Positions 24,837-33,665 of a stretch of 64,000 bases of DNA are shown here, piece by piece. The stretch is taken from the NCBI RefSeq assembly GCF_014297335.1, contig NZ_JACOQH010000006.1:105875-169874 (forward strand). The letters run 5' to 3'. Both the position numbers and the translations under genes were made by a program. The DNA is from Roseburia_D yibonii. GTDB taxonomy: Bacteria; Bacillota; Clostridia; Lachnospirales; Lachnospiraceae. Position 1 is the stretch's first letter, and every line of letters starts with the position of its first letter. Below the pieces are notes generated by a model. That model saw nothing but the letters and a program-made list of their open reading frames with translations. It was not told where the DNA came from and did not search any database.

Positions 24837-26786
24837 ATGGCGGAACAAAAGAACGTACAGGAACAGGATATAAATCAGCTGATCAAGGTGCGTCAGGATA
24901 AATTAAAAGAGTTTCAGGAAAACGGCAAAGACCCGTTTCAGATCACAAAATATGATGTGACACATCACAGCACAGAGATCAGGGATAATTATGATGACCT
25001 CGAGGGTAAGACGGTTTCCGTTGCCGGACGTATGATGTTCAAACGCGTGATGGGAAAGGCTTCCTTCTGCAATGTGCAGGATTTAAAGGGCAGCATCCAG
25101 GCATACGTTGCAAGAGACAGCATCGGAGAAGAATCCTACAAGGATTTCAAGAAATATGATGTAGGTGATGTCATCGGTATCAAGGGCGAAGTGTTTACAA
25201 CCAAGACCGGTGAGATTTCCATCCATGCATCAGAGGTTACACTGCTTGCGAAGAGCTTAAATATCCTTCCGGAGAAGTTCCATGGACTGACCAATACCGA
25301 TATGCGTTATCGTCAGCGTTATGTGGATCTTATCATGAACCAGGATGTAAAAGAGACTTTCGTAAAACGTTCTAAAGTCATCAGCAGTATCCGTCATTAC
25401 TTAGACGGTGAGGGATTCATGGAAGTTGAGACTCCGATGCTTGTGCAGAACGCAGGCGGCGCGGCGGCAAGACCGTTTAATACACACTTTAATGCGCTGG
25501 ATGAGGATCTGCATCTTCGTATTTCCCTGGAACTTTATTTAAAGAGACTGATCGTCGGCGGCATGGAGCGTGTCTATGAGATCGGACGTGTATTCCGTAA
25601 CGAAGGACTTGATACCAGACACAATCCGGAATTTACGCTGATGGAGCTTTATCAGGCATATACCGATTACCACGGCATGATGGATCTGACCGAGAAACTG
25701 TACCGTCATGTGGCAAAAGAAGTGACCGGATCCGAGATACTTCATTATGGAGATCTTGAGATCGACCTCTCCAAGCCGTTCGAGCGTCTGACCATGATCG
25801 ATGCGGTCAAGAAATACGCAAACGTGGACTTTAACGAGATCCACACATTAGAGGAAGCAAGAAAAGCGGCAGACGAGCATCATGTGGTATATGAAGAGAG
25901 ACATAAGAAGGGCGATATCTTAAATCTCTTCTTCGAAGAATTTGTAGAGGAGCATCTGCTTCAGCCGACATTTATTATGGATCATCCGATCGAAATTTCT
26001 CCGCTCACCAAAAAGAAAACGGAGAATCCGGATTATGTAGAACGTTTTGAGTTCTTCATGAACGGATGGGAAATGGCAAACGCGTACTCCGAGTTAAACG
26101 ATCCGATCGATCAGAGAGAACGTTTTGCTGCACAGGAAGAACTGTTTGCAGCCGGAGATGAAGAGGCAAACCATACCGATGAGGATTTCTTAAATGCATT
26201 GAGCCACGGTATGCCGCCAACCGGTGGAATCGGATTCGGAATCGACCGTATGGTCATGATGATGACAAATTCACCGGCGATCCGCGATGTACTGCTCTTC
26301 CCGACGATGAAGAGTCTGGATTCCGACAAGAAAGCTGCAAAGGCAGTTTCCGACGGATCTGCAAATGCTGCGGGCGGCAACAATGGATTTTTCACACCAA
26401 ATGCGAAGATCGATTTCTCCAAGGTAAAGGTTGAGCCGATGTTCGAGGAATCCGTTGATTTCGATACTTTCAGCAAATCAGATTTCCGTGCAGTAAAGGT
26501 TAAAGCGTGTGTTGCAGTACCGAAGTCCAAGAAGCTGTTACAGTTCACACTGGATGACGGAACCGGCACAGACCGCACGATCCTCAGTGGAATCCATGCA
26601 TATTACGAACCGGAAGAACTGGTTGGTAAGACACTGATCGCGATCACGAACCTTCCGCCAAGAGCGATGATGGGCATTGATTCCTGTGGTATGTTACTTT
26701 CCGCAGTGCATGAGGAAGAGGGCGAAGAGAAGCTCCATCTTCTGATGGTGGATAACCATATCCCGGCGGGTGCGAAGCTGTACTAG
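24837..26786 (+). CDS. lysS: Lysyl-tRNA synthetase with C-terminal tRNA-binding domain
   Basis: About 649 residues. A class II LysRS core (anticodon-binding OB fold about 50-165; catalytic motifs EVETPMLVQN, RVFRNEGLDTRHNPEFT and GIGFGIDRMVM) is followed by a linker and an extra domain of about 110 residues resembling the Trbp111/EMAPII-like tRNA-binding domain at the end of methionyl-tRNA synthetases (SDFRAVKVKACVAVPKSKK ... DNHIPAGAKLY). The extra domain should raise tRNA affinity. ATG 24837 follows AAGGAGA; an in-frame ATG six bases earlier is possible. Confidence 0.93.
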   Translation: MAEQKNVQEQDINQLIKVRQDKLKEFQENGKDPFQITKYDVTHHSTEIRDNYDDLEGKTVSVAGRMMFKRVMGKASFCNVQDLKGSIQAYVARDSIGEESYKDFKKYDVGDVIGIKGEVFTTKTGEISIHASEVTLLAKSLNILPEKFHGLTNTDMRYRQRYVDLIMNQDVKETFVKRSKVISSIRHYLDGEGFMEVETPMLVQNAGGAAARPFNTHFNALDEDLHLRISLELYLKRLIVGGMERVYEIGRVFRNEGLDTRHNPEFTLMELYQAYTDYHGMMDLTEKLYRHVAKEVTGSEILHYGDLEIDLSKPFERLTMIDAVKKYANVDFNEIHTLEEARKAADEHHVVYEERHKKGDILNLFFEEFVEEHLLQPTFIMDHPIEISPLTKKKTENPDYVERFEFFMNGWEMANAYSELNDPIDQRERFAAQEELFAAGDEEANHTDEDFLNALSHGMPPTGGIGFGIDRMVMMMTNSPAIRDVLLFPTMKSLDSDKKAAKAVSDGSANAAGGNNGFFTPNAKIDFSKVKVEPMFEESVDFDTFSKSDFRAVKVKACVAVPKSKKLLQFTLDDGTGTDRTILSGIHAYYEPEELVGKTLIAITNLPPRAMMGIDSCGMLLSAVHEEEGEEKLHLLMVDNHIPAGAKLY

Positions 26787-26788
26787 AA

Positions 26789-26920
26789 GTAAATGTTTGC
26801 CGCTTGCTGATGGCGCGGGATATAAATAATTCAGTTTGTAAATGAAGCCACTTGCTATACAGGTGGGATAAAAATAGTATAGTTTGTAAATGTTCCCCAT
26901 CAGTGCTTGCTGATGGGGAA
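26789..26920 (+). repeat. Three phased GTAAATG-hairpin units after lysS
   Basis: GTAAATG occurs at 26789, 26838 and 26886, spaced 49 and 48 bases. Each is followed by a short stem-loop with CTTGC in or near the loop (GCC/GGC, CCAC/GGTGG, TTCCCCATCAG/CTGATGGGGAA). Units are diverged copies; the last forms the lysS terminator. The sharing of the AGTTTGTAAATG join between units 2 and 3 argues for duplication. The 358-bp gap from lysS to the methyltransferase gene holds these units, a doubtful small frame and a promoter. Confidence 0.55.
26893..26920 (+). terminator. Terminator after lysS
   Basis: A perfect 11-bp stem TTCCCCATCAG/CTGATGGGGAA with a 6-base loop is followed by TTTTGTC. Confidence 0.85.
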
Positions 26921-26945
26921 TTTTGTCACAAAAGAAAGGTTGTTT

Positions 26946-27080
26946 ATGGAGATACGACAGGCGGAATTGGCTCATATGGAAGTGACAGGAGATTTCTTAT
27001 TTAAGTATTTGTGCTCCATCCACAAGCAATTATTTCAGTTTGAAGATTTATATCGAAAGCTCAAAAGGAATACAAATTGA
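26946..27080 (+). CDS. Doubtful 44-residue reading frame
   Basis: ATG at 26946, seven bases after an AGAAAGG, opens a 44-codon frame (starts MEIRQAELAHMEV) ending just before the methyltransferase promoter. The composition looks protein-like, possibly a remnant of a larger gene, but no family was recognised. It could be noise. Confidence 0.25.
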   Translation: MEIRQAELAHMEVTGDFLFKYLCSIHKQLFQFEDLYRKLKRNTN

Positions 27081-27105
27081 CTTTTCCGGGGTGGTGTTGT
27101 AAACT
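27077..27105 (+). promoter_or_regulatory. Promoter of the methyltransferase/AraC unit
   Basis: TTGACT and TAAACT with a 17-base spacer; the operator-like dyad begins at the last base of the -10 element. Confidence 0.55.
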
Positions 27106-27126
27106 ATGATTAGCTTTGACTAACCA
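27105..27126 (+). promoter_or_regulatory. Operator-like dyad, copy 1
   Basis: TATGATTAGC, three bases, then GACTAACCA. The same pattern recurs at 29044-29066 before the ECF operon, with the dyad TTAG-N6-CTAA in both. It overlaps the probable transcription start. The local AraC-type regulator is the obvious candidate binder, or an unlinked metal-responsive repressor. Confidence 0.55.
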
Positions 27127-27144
27127 TAAGGAGGGCGCTCATAC

Positions 27145-27945
27145 ATGACAGATATGGAAAAAGTAAAGATTCATGGCGTCCCGGAAACTATGCTGCAGAC
27201 TCTGTTTGCCCGGGCGGCCCATTCTCAGAAGAAGGAACATAAATTTTATGATGCGAAGGCTATAGAAATCGTGAAGCAGCTGGACTATGACTTTTCCAAG
27301 GCGGAGAAGGATGCTGCCATGAGCAGCGGTGTGATTGCCCGCACCATTCTGTTGGATCAGATGGTGGGTGCCTTTTTAGAGGAACATCCGGATGCAACTG
27401 TTGTTAATATCGCCTGTGGCCTGGATACACGGGTCTACCGGCTGGATAATGGACAGGTTCGTTGGTACAATCTGGACCTGCCGGAGGTGATCGACATCCG
27501 GCGGCGTTTTCTGAACGAACATGGGCGTATCTCCATGATCGCCAAGTCCGCTATGGATGAGAGCTGGGCAGCGGAAATCGAAGATCCGACGGGCGAAGTG
27601 CTTGTTGTGATCGAAGGGCTGGTCATGTACTTAACCGAGGCGGATGTAAAGAAAATTCTATTCATTATCTGTAGCCGGTTCGAACATGCGGAGATCATTA
27701 TGGAGATTATGAATCCTTTTATCATGCGGCACATGAAGGAGAAATCGATTGAGGCCAGTAAGGCTCGTTTTACCTGGGGTCTGAAAAGCGGGAAGGAACT
27801 GGAGAACATGGTGTCGGGGCTTACATGGGCCGAGGATGTGAGTTTGGTCGAAGGGATGAAGGAACTGTATCCTGTCTATAAGTTGCTGGGATGGATACAG
27901 CCTGTTAAAAACCTTTCTAACAAGCTGGTAATACTGAGAAAATAG
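27145..27945 (+). CDS. Class I SAM methyltransferase, LCM/PPM1-like
   Basis: This 266-residue protein resembles the leucine carboxyl methyltransferase/TcmP group: the SAM-binding loop reads VVNIACGLDTRVYRLD (about residues 86-101), followed by an acidic motif YNLDLPEVI and the LVVIEGLVMYLTEADVK segment. Members methylate carboxylates or hydroxyls of small molecules. Its location beside a transport locus suggests modification of the transported ligand or a precursor; this is inference. ATG 27145 follows AAGGAGGG. Codon use with more C- and G-ending codons than neighbours to the left suggests acquisition. Confidence 0.75.
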   Translation: MTDMEKVKIHGVPETMLQTLFARAAHSQKKEHKFYDAKAIEIVKQLDYDFSKAEKDAAMSSGVIARTILLDQMVGAFLEEHPDATVVNIACGLDTRVYRLDNGQVRWYNLDLPEVIDIRRRFLNEHGRISMIAKSAMDESWAAEIEDPTGEVLVVIEGLVMYLTEADVKKILFIICSRFEHAEIIMEIMNPFIMRHMKEKSIEASKARFTWGLKSGKELENMVSGLTWAEDVSLVEGMKELYPVYKLLGWIQPVKNLSNKLVILRK

Positions 27946-27992
27946 GATAGATATAAACGCCATTCAGCTTTGTCATAGGAGATGCGTCAGCC

Positions 27993-28928
27993 ATGGAGGA
28001 ATTGAATTATTTAAGACAGGACAAAAAAATACTGGGGAAGGAATCCTTTGTGACCTATGTGGATTTTCAGGTAAAGGATGGCACCGCCGATATGTGGCTG
28101 TATGACATTTTTCCGGGAGTACAGCTCATGGTTGTAGATTTTTCTTCTGAGAGCTGTTTCCGAAGCGGTGAAAAGCAGAATGTAATCGGGATCAATCATT
28201 GCCGGAAGGGGCGGTTTGAATGTGCGTTTGACAGCCGGAATTATCTCTATATGGGAGAAGGCGATATTACCCTGAACAGCCAGATGCACCCGCCAATCGC
28301 GTCTTCCTTCCCGTTGAACTGCTTTTATGGGTCCACTATTATTTTGTTTCCGGAGGTCATGAAGGATGTACCGGAGCTTCAGACCTTTCAAATCAGTGCG
28401 GAGGCAATCACAGAGAAATATTCTCTTGAATCAAGATCCCCGGTATTTCGCCGCAATGCGGAAATAGAGCATGTATATCAGGAACTGTATACACATCTGG
28501 ATCGTCCGTCTCTGCCCTTTTTGCGGCTGAAGATTTTGGAGCTCCTTTATCATTTCCAATTCAGACAAACTCTTTTTGAGGAGAACCAGGACTATATTTC
28601 GGGAGTGACTGTGGAGCGGATCAAGCATGTCAGGGAGCATCTGGTACAGGATATGGAGCACCGGACCAATCTGAAGGAACTGGCATTGGAGCACAATTTA
28701 AGTCTGACTCAGTTAAAAGATGGATTCAGGCAAATTTATGGCGAATCACCTTATGCATATTTGCGTAGTTACAAAATGCATCGGGCGGCACAGCTTTTGC
28801 GCCAGTCAGATAAAAAAATCAGCGAAATTGCGCTGGAAATGGGTTATCAGAATCCAAGCAAATTTTCAGAGGCATTCCATGCGGTGATAGGCTGCAGACC
28901 AAGTGTCTATCGAAAGGAAAAAAAGTAG
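27993..28928 (+). CDS. AraC-family regulator, PchR/YbtA-like
   Basis: This 311-residue protein has an N-terminal ligand-sensing region of about 200 residues and a C-terminal double helix-turn-helix (about 215-308; LKELALEHNLSLTQLKDGF, then KISEIALEMGYQNPSKFSEA). The layout matches siderophore-responsive activators such as PchR and YbtA, which sense imported ferri-siderophore and switch on its uptake genes. It is 47 bases after the methyltransferase and probably co-transcribed. A terminator separates it from the ECF operon. Confidence 0.75.
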   Translation: MEELNYLRQDKKILGKESFVTYVDFQVKDGTADMWLYDIFPGVQLMVVDFSSESCFRSGEKQNVIGINHCRKGRFECAFDSRNYLYMGEGDITLNSQMHPPIASSFPLNCFYGSTIILFPEVMKDVPELQTFQISAEAITEKYSLESRSPVFRRNAEIEHVYQELYTHLDRPSLPFLRLKILELLYHFQFRQTLFEENQDYISGVTVERIKHVREHLVQDMEHRTNLKELALEHNLSLTQLKDGFRQIYGESPYAYLRSYKMHRAAQLLRQSDKKISEIALEMGYQNPSKFSEAFHAVIGCRPSVYRKEKK

Positions 28929-28941
28929 AAGAAAATCATAG

Positions 28942-28972
28942 TGACACCTTCCAGATGGAGGTGTCATTTTTT
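28942..28972 (+). terminator. Terminator after the AraC-type gene
   Basis: TGACACCTTCC pairs with GGAGGTGTCA (one bulge) and is followed by TTTTTT. Confidence 0.8.
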
Positions 28973-29043
28973 GGCTTTTTGGAGCATTATGCACAAGACA
29001 TGGCTTTTCAGAGTGGTAAAAGAATCTTTCACATGGTAATATG

Positions 29044-29066
29044 TATGAGTTAGCGCAGACTAACCA
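29044..29066 (+). promoter_or_regulatory. Operator-like dyad, copy 2, at the ECF operon
   Basis: TATGAGTTAGC, three bases, GACTAACCA: apart from one inserted G and the three central bases it is identical to the copy at 27105-27126. TAATAT at 29037-29042 is the likely -10; no good -35 is seen, consistent with an activator-dependent promoter. Confidence 0.55.
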
Positions 29067-29092
29067 AAGATGCAGAAAGGAAAGAAATACAT

Positions 29093-29671
29093 ATGAAAAC
29101 AAAACTTACCACAAAGGATTTAATTACCGCGGGCGCCTTTGGCGCAATTTATTTAGTGCTGCTCACGGTGTTGTCTTCAGTCCTGACAATTGTTCCAATC
29201 CTCTTTCTGGCAACGCCGTTGATTGCCGGCATCATACTGGGAACTGTGTATATGCTGTATGCCACCAAGGTGCCGCGCACCGGTGCGATCCTGGTGCTGG
29301 CGATCCTGGTGGGGCTGATTACGTCCATGACAACCATTTATCCGCTGATTTTTGCAGTTGTATGGGGATTAATCGCTGAACTCATTACCGCAAAAAGACG
29401 CAAATCCGCAGGTGCGCTGGCAGTCAGCTACTGTGTGTTCAACCTGACTTCTATGGGTCCCTTCTTTGCCCTTGTTCTGGCAAAGGACGCCTTCTTAGAA
29501 AGTTGTGCAGGGTACTATGGAGAAGAATATATCGCAACGCTGGATAAGCTGACGCCCAGCTGGATTGTTCTTGTGCTGATTGCTTTGGCTTTGGTGGGCG
29601 GATTGCTTGGCGGTCTGTTTGGAAGAAAGATCCTGAAAAAACATTTTGTGAAAGCCGGTATTACAGCGTGA
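29093..29671 (+). CDS. ECF transporter S component, MptD-like
   Basis: This 192-residue protein has about five to six membrane helices and a short N-terminal TTKDLITAGAFGAIY segment typical of ECF substrate-binding (S) components. It resembles the MptD/Trep_Strep group. S components bind the substrate and dock on the T component. No substrate can be read from sequence. Its last codons overlap the T-component start. Confidence 0.75.
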   Translation: MKTKLTTKDLITAGAFGAIYLVLLTVLSSVLTIVPILFLATPLIAGIILGTVYMLYATKVPRTGAILVLAILVGLITSMTTIYPLIFAVVWGLIAELITAKRRKSAGALAVSYCVFNLTSMGPFFALVLAKDAFLESCAGYYGEEYIATLDKLTPSWIVLVLIALALVGGLLGGLFGRKILKKHFVKAGITA

Positions 29672-30372
29672 ACTGCGAAAAGATTTCCAGAGGTCTTTTG
29701 GATCCGAGAAGTAAGCTGGCAGTATTTATTGCCGCCTGCCTCTCGGCATTTTCCGGGCTGACACATCCGCAGGAATTTGTCCTTCTTGCCCTGTGTGTGG
29801 GGATAACGCTTCTGTGCCAGAAATGGAAGAGGGCTTTTTATACCGGTCTTATCTTTGCAGTTATGTTTTTATGCGATCTGTTTCTAGCACCGCGATTGTC
29901 AGGGATACTGCAGAATATCATCATGCTGGCATGTCATTTCTGCCGGTTTATTTTACCGATGTTTGCAGCCTTTTATATTGTGACACAGACTTCTAGGATT
30001 GGGGAATATATCAGTGCATTTACTCAGATGCATCTGCCAAACGAGGTCATCATTCCTCTGGCGGTGATGCTCCGTTTTGTCCCGACTATCCAGGAAGAAT
30101 GGCAGATGGTGAATCAGGCGCTCCGTTTAAGAGGGATGGCGCTGACATGGAAAAATGTTCTTCGTCGTCCGCTGCAGATGATGGAATATATGCTGGTTCC
30201 CTTTTTGCTGCAGTGCTCGGTTATCGTGGATGAGATGTCAGCTGCTGTTATGGCGCGGGGGTTTGACAAAAATATGCCGCGAACCAGTTATGCGGAGGTT
30301 CGTATGAAGGCTCTGGATTGGTGTATAATAGCTGTTTCTGCCGGACTGCTGTTCTGGAATCTTTGTTTCTGA
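29668..30372 (+). CDS. ECF transporter T component (CbiQ-like)
   Basis: This 234-residue protein has an N-terminal ILLDPRSKL-like motif (here LLDPRSKLAVF), about four membrane helices and the C-terminal coupling segment with ALRLRGM and ARGFD, the Ala-Arg-Gly signatures that contact the ATPases. A GTG start overlaps the S-component stop by four bases, so the genes are translationally coupled. Confidence 0.85.
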   Translation: MNCEKISRGLLDPRSKLAVFIAACLSAFSGLTHPQEFVLLALCVGITLLCQKWKRAFYTGLIFAVMFLCDLFLAPRLSGILQNIIMLACHFCRFILPMFAAFYIVTQTSRIGEYISAFTQMHLPNEVIIPLAVMLRFVPTIQEEWQMVNQALRLRGMALTWKNVLRRPLQMMEYMLVPFLLQCSVIVDEMSAAVMARGFDKNMPRTSYAEVRMKALDWCIIAVSAGLLFWNLCF

Positions 30373-30389
30373 GGAAGGGAGGAGATGTT

Positions 30390-33300
30390 TTGATCAAACT
30401 GAATCATGTTTCCTTTTCTTACCAGAACGGGGAAGCAAATGAAATGCAGGTGCTGTCTGATGTAAGCTTTCAGGCATCACGCGGAGAATGTGTGGTACTT
30501 TGTGGGAAAAGCGGATGTGGGAAGACGACCATGCTTCGCCTGGTAAACGGTCTTATCCCTCATTTTTATGCCGGGAAACTGGAGGGGAATGTCCTTGTAG
30601 GCGGACAGGAAATGCAGCAGACACCGTTGCCCCAAACGTCCCGGATTGTGGGAAGTGTCTTCCAGAATCCCCGTACCCAGTTTTTCCATCTGGATACGAC
30701 CGGAGAGATGGCTTTTAATCTGGAAAATCAGAATGTCCCCCGCCCGCAGATGAAGAAGCGTCTGGAGGAGGTGTCCTATCGTCTGAACCTGCAGGAGCTG
30801 ATGGACCGGAATATTTTTGAACTGTCAGGCGGCGAGAAACAGCAGATCGCCTGCGGCTTCGTTTATGCGGCTTTACCGTCGGTCATCGTTATGGATGAGC
30901 CTTCTTCTAATCTGGATATGGAGAGCATCCGAAAACTGCAGAAGTTGATCCGCATGATGAAAGATGAAGGAAGAACTGTGCTGATTTCAGAGCATCGGCT
31001 GTGGTATCTGGAGGGAATCGCTGACCGTTATGTGCTGCTGGAGGATGGCCGGATCAGGCAGGAATTTACGCCGGAAGCAGCGGCAGATCTTTCGCTGGAG
31101 AAGCGCAAAGCGTTGGGACTCAGGGCAGTAAAGCGGGAGCAGCTTTATGAACTGAGGCCCGATATGGGGCTGATAAAACAAAAGAGTATCGGGCTGGAAA
31201 TAGATGGGCTTCAGTTTAGCCGCCAGATGCGCCAGGTACTGAATGTGCCGCATTTAGAAATACCGTCAGGGGCAATCGTAGCGGTGATCGGAGAAAACGG
31301 TGCCGGAAAATCCACTTTCAGTCTTTGCTTGGCAGGTCTTTTGAAACATACGGGTACAGTACGGATCGACGGCAAGAAGATCGCGCATAAAAAGCTGCCG
31401 GAGCAGGTCTACCTGGTCATGCAGGAGGCAGGACATCAACTGTTCAGCGATACGGTATTGGGTGAATTGACCTTGAATAATCCGGCACTGTCAGAAGAAA
31501 AGGGCAAAGAGGTTTTGACAGCGCTGGGCTTAAATGGTATGGAGAACCGTCACCCTGGCTCCCTCTCCGGAGGTCAGCAACAAAGGCTTTCTCTGGGAAC
31601 AGCTCTTTGCATGAAGCGAAAACTAATGCTCTATGATGAGCCGACCAGCGGTCAGGATGGAGAAAATCTGCTGCGGACAGCGGAGCTGATCCGTGCAGCC
31701 AATAAACAGGCAGCCAGTACCCTGATCGTGACACATGATCCGGAGCTGATCTTGCGCTGTGCGACCCATATTCTGCATATCCACGCAGGGGAAGTAAAGA
31801 AATTTATACCGCTTGATGAGAGAGGAGTGATTTATATGAAGAAGGTATTTGGAGAGGATGCGCAGACAAAGAAGCCGCAGAAAACCGGTATTCCGCGCCT
31901 GCTAGAGTTTACAGGACGGCATCGTCCCCTACTGGGCGCTGCGCAGTTGTTGTCCGGCATCAGCGCCTTGTTCCTTCTGGGACCGTTTGTGTGTGTTTAT
32001 TTTGCGGCCCGTGTGCTTTTAACCGGACTGACCGGAGGAGGTTTTGTTATCTCGTCCCTGGTGCAGTGGGGCGTGTGGGCATTGGCGCTGGAACTGGCCG
32101 GGCTGATCATTAATTTTGCGGCACTTATGTGCTCCCATACCGCAGCTTTTCATACAGAAAAGAATTTAAAAATGGCAGCGCTCCGTCATTTGTCCAGGAT
32201 GCCAATGGGGTATTTTGAGGAAAATCCCAGCGGAAAGCTAAGAAAAATCATTGATGAAAACAGCGCCCAAATGGAGACTTACCTTGCCCATCAGCTGCCG
32301 GATCTGGTGAGCGCTCAGGTCACGACGGTTGCCAGCCTTGTGCTGATGCTGGCTATGGACTGGCGCATTGGCCTTCCACTGATCGTTCTGATGCTTGCAA
32401 GCTTTGCCTGCCAGATGACAATGATGGGCGAAAAAACCATGAATTTCATGAAGCGCTATCAGGACGCTCAGGAGGAAATGAACCACGAGGCGGTGGAGTA
32501 TGTCCGGGGAATCTCCGTGATAAAGGTATTTGGACAGTCGGTACATTCGTTACGGCGCTTCAAGGAAGCGATCAATGCTTATCGGGATGACGCACTGGCC
32601 TTTACTATGACCTGCAAGCCCGGATATGTGGGCTTCAATACTGTGGTCAATGCCGCTTTTCTTGTGCTGATCCCTGCCGCACTCATAGGCATGACTTCGG
32701 CGGCAGATTTGACTGCCTTTATAGAGAATTTCCTGTTTTATCTGATTTTTGCACCTGCATGCGCATCTGTTCTCAACAAGATCATGTACATGAGCAACTA
32801 TAAGATGCAGGCTATGGAATCTATGCGGCGGATTGACGCAATTCTGCTTGCCAGAGAGCAGTCAGAGGCACAGGAGCCACAAATGGCACAGGGCAGCGAC
32901 ATTAGCTTTGAGCATGTGACCTTTACCTATCCCACAGGCGAACAGCCTGCGGTTTCAGATGTCAGTTTTACAGCAAAAGCCGGAACCGTTACGGCACTGG
33001 TGGGACATTCCGGCTCCGGCAAGACCACCATCGGGACCCTGGTCCCCCGCTTTTATGATGTGCAGGAGGGGCGTATTACGTTGGGCGGCGTGGAACTTTC
33101 TGAGATTTCCCGACAGGAAGTCATGGGAAAGATTGCTTTTGTCTTCCAGAATCCCAAATTACTGAAAACAACACTGGAGGAAAATATCCGCGGCGGCTGC
33201 AAAAATGCCAGCCGGGAAGATATCCTGCGGGCAGCCCGTCTGGCACAGTGTGATGATATTCTGGCAAAGCTGCCGGAGGGCATTGAGAGCATCGTGGGCG

Positions 33301-33665
33301 GGAAAGGCGTCTATCTTTCAGGAGGAGAAGTACAGCGGGTGGCTATTGCCAGAGCAATTCTGAAGGACGCACCGGTCATCATTCTGGATGAAGTCACGGC
33401 ATTTGCCGACCCGGAAAATGAGGTACAGATTCAGGCAGCCCTGAAGGAACTGACAAAGGGAAAAACAGTCATTATGATTGCGCACCGGCTGTCCACCATT
33501 CAGGATGCGGATCAGATCCTGGTAATGAAAGCAGGGCGTCTGGTAGAACAGGGAACGCATCAGGAACTGCTTGGTAAGAATGGCGAGTATGCCCATATGT
33601 GGGCAGATTACAATCAGGCAATCGCCTGGAAGATTGACCGGAAAGAGGAGGTGAAACCATGCTGA
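30390..33665 (+). CDS. Fusion: tandem ECF ATPase plus ABC half-transporter
   Basis: One 1091-residue frame holds three nucleotide-binding domains. Residues 1-475 are a tandem ECF ATPase (Walker A GKSGCGKTT and GENGAGKST; signatures LSGGEKQQ and LSGGQQQR). From Met483 on it is an exporter-fold half-transporter with about six helices (510-780) and its own ATPase (GHSGSGKTT, LSGGEVQRV), IrtA/YbtP-like. At the join an AGAGGAG eight bases before ATG 31836 could also start the second half alone. TTG 30390 follows AAGGGAGGAG. Elsewhere such modules are usually separate genes. The neighbouring S, T and second half-transporter genes complete the set. Confidence 0.85.
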   Translation: MIKLNHVSFSYQNGEANEMQVLSDVSFQASRGECVVLCGKSGCGKTTMLRLVNGLIPHFYAGKLEGNVLVGGQEMQQTPLPQTSRIVGSVFQNPRTQFFHLDTTGEMAFNLENQNVPRPQMKKRLEEVSYRLNLQELMDRNIFELSGGEKQQIACGFVYAALPSVIVMDEPSSNLDMESIRKLQKLIRMMKDEGRTVLISEHRLWYLEGIADRYVLLEDGRIRQEFTPEAAADLSLEKRKALGLRAVKREQLYELRPDMGLIKQKSIGLEIDGLQFSRQMRQVLNVPHLEIPSGAIVAVIGENGAGKSTFSLCLAGLLKHTGTVRIDGKKIAHKKLPEQVYLVMQEAGHQLFSDTVLGELTLNNPALSEEKGKEVLTALGLNGMENRHPGSLSGGQQQRLSLGTALCMKRKLMLYDEPTSGQDGENLLRTAELIRAANKQAASTLIVTHDPELILRCATHILHIHAGEVKKFIPLDERGVIYMKKVFGEDAQTKKPQKTGIPRLLEFTGRHRPLLGAAQLLSGISALFLLGPFVCVYFAARVLLTGLTGGGFVISSLVQWGVWALALELAGLIINFAALMCSHTAAFHTEKNLKMAALRHLSRMPMGYFEENPSGKLRKIIDENSAQMETYLAHQLPDLVSAQVTTVASLVLMLAMDWRIGLPLIVLMLASFACQMTMMGEKTMNFMKRYQDAQEEMNHEAVEYVRGISVIKVFGQSVHSLRRFKEAINAYRDDALAFTMTCKPGYVGFNTVVNAAFLVLIPAALIGMTSAADLTAFIENFLFYLIFAPACASVLNKIMYMSNYKMQAMESMRRIDAILLAREQSEAQEPQMAQGSDISFEHVTFTYPTGEQPAVSDVSFTAKAGTVTALVGHSGSGKTTIGTLVPRFYDVQEGRITLGGVELSEISRQEVMGKIAFVFQNPKLLKTTLEENIRGGCKNASREDILRAARLAQCDDILAKLPEGIESIVGGKGVYLSGGEVQRVAIARAILKDAPVIILDEVTAFADPENEVQIQAALKELTKGKTVIMIAHRLSTIQDADQILVMKAGRLVEQGTHQELLGKNGEYAHMWADYNQAIAWKIDRKEEVKPC

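Noticed and set aside
27105..27126. DtxR/IdeR iron box
   Set aside because: The half-sites TTAG and CTAA are similar, but they are six bases apart instead of the near-contiguous 19-bp DtxR arrangement.
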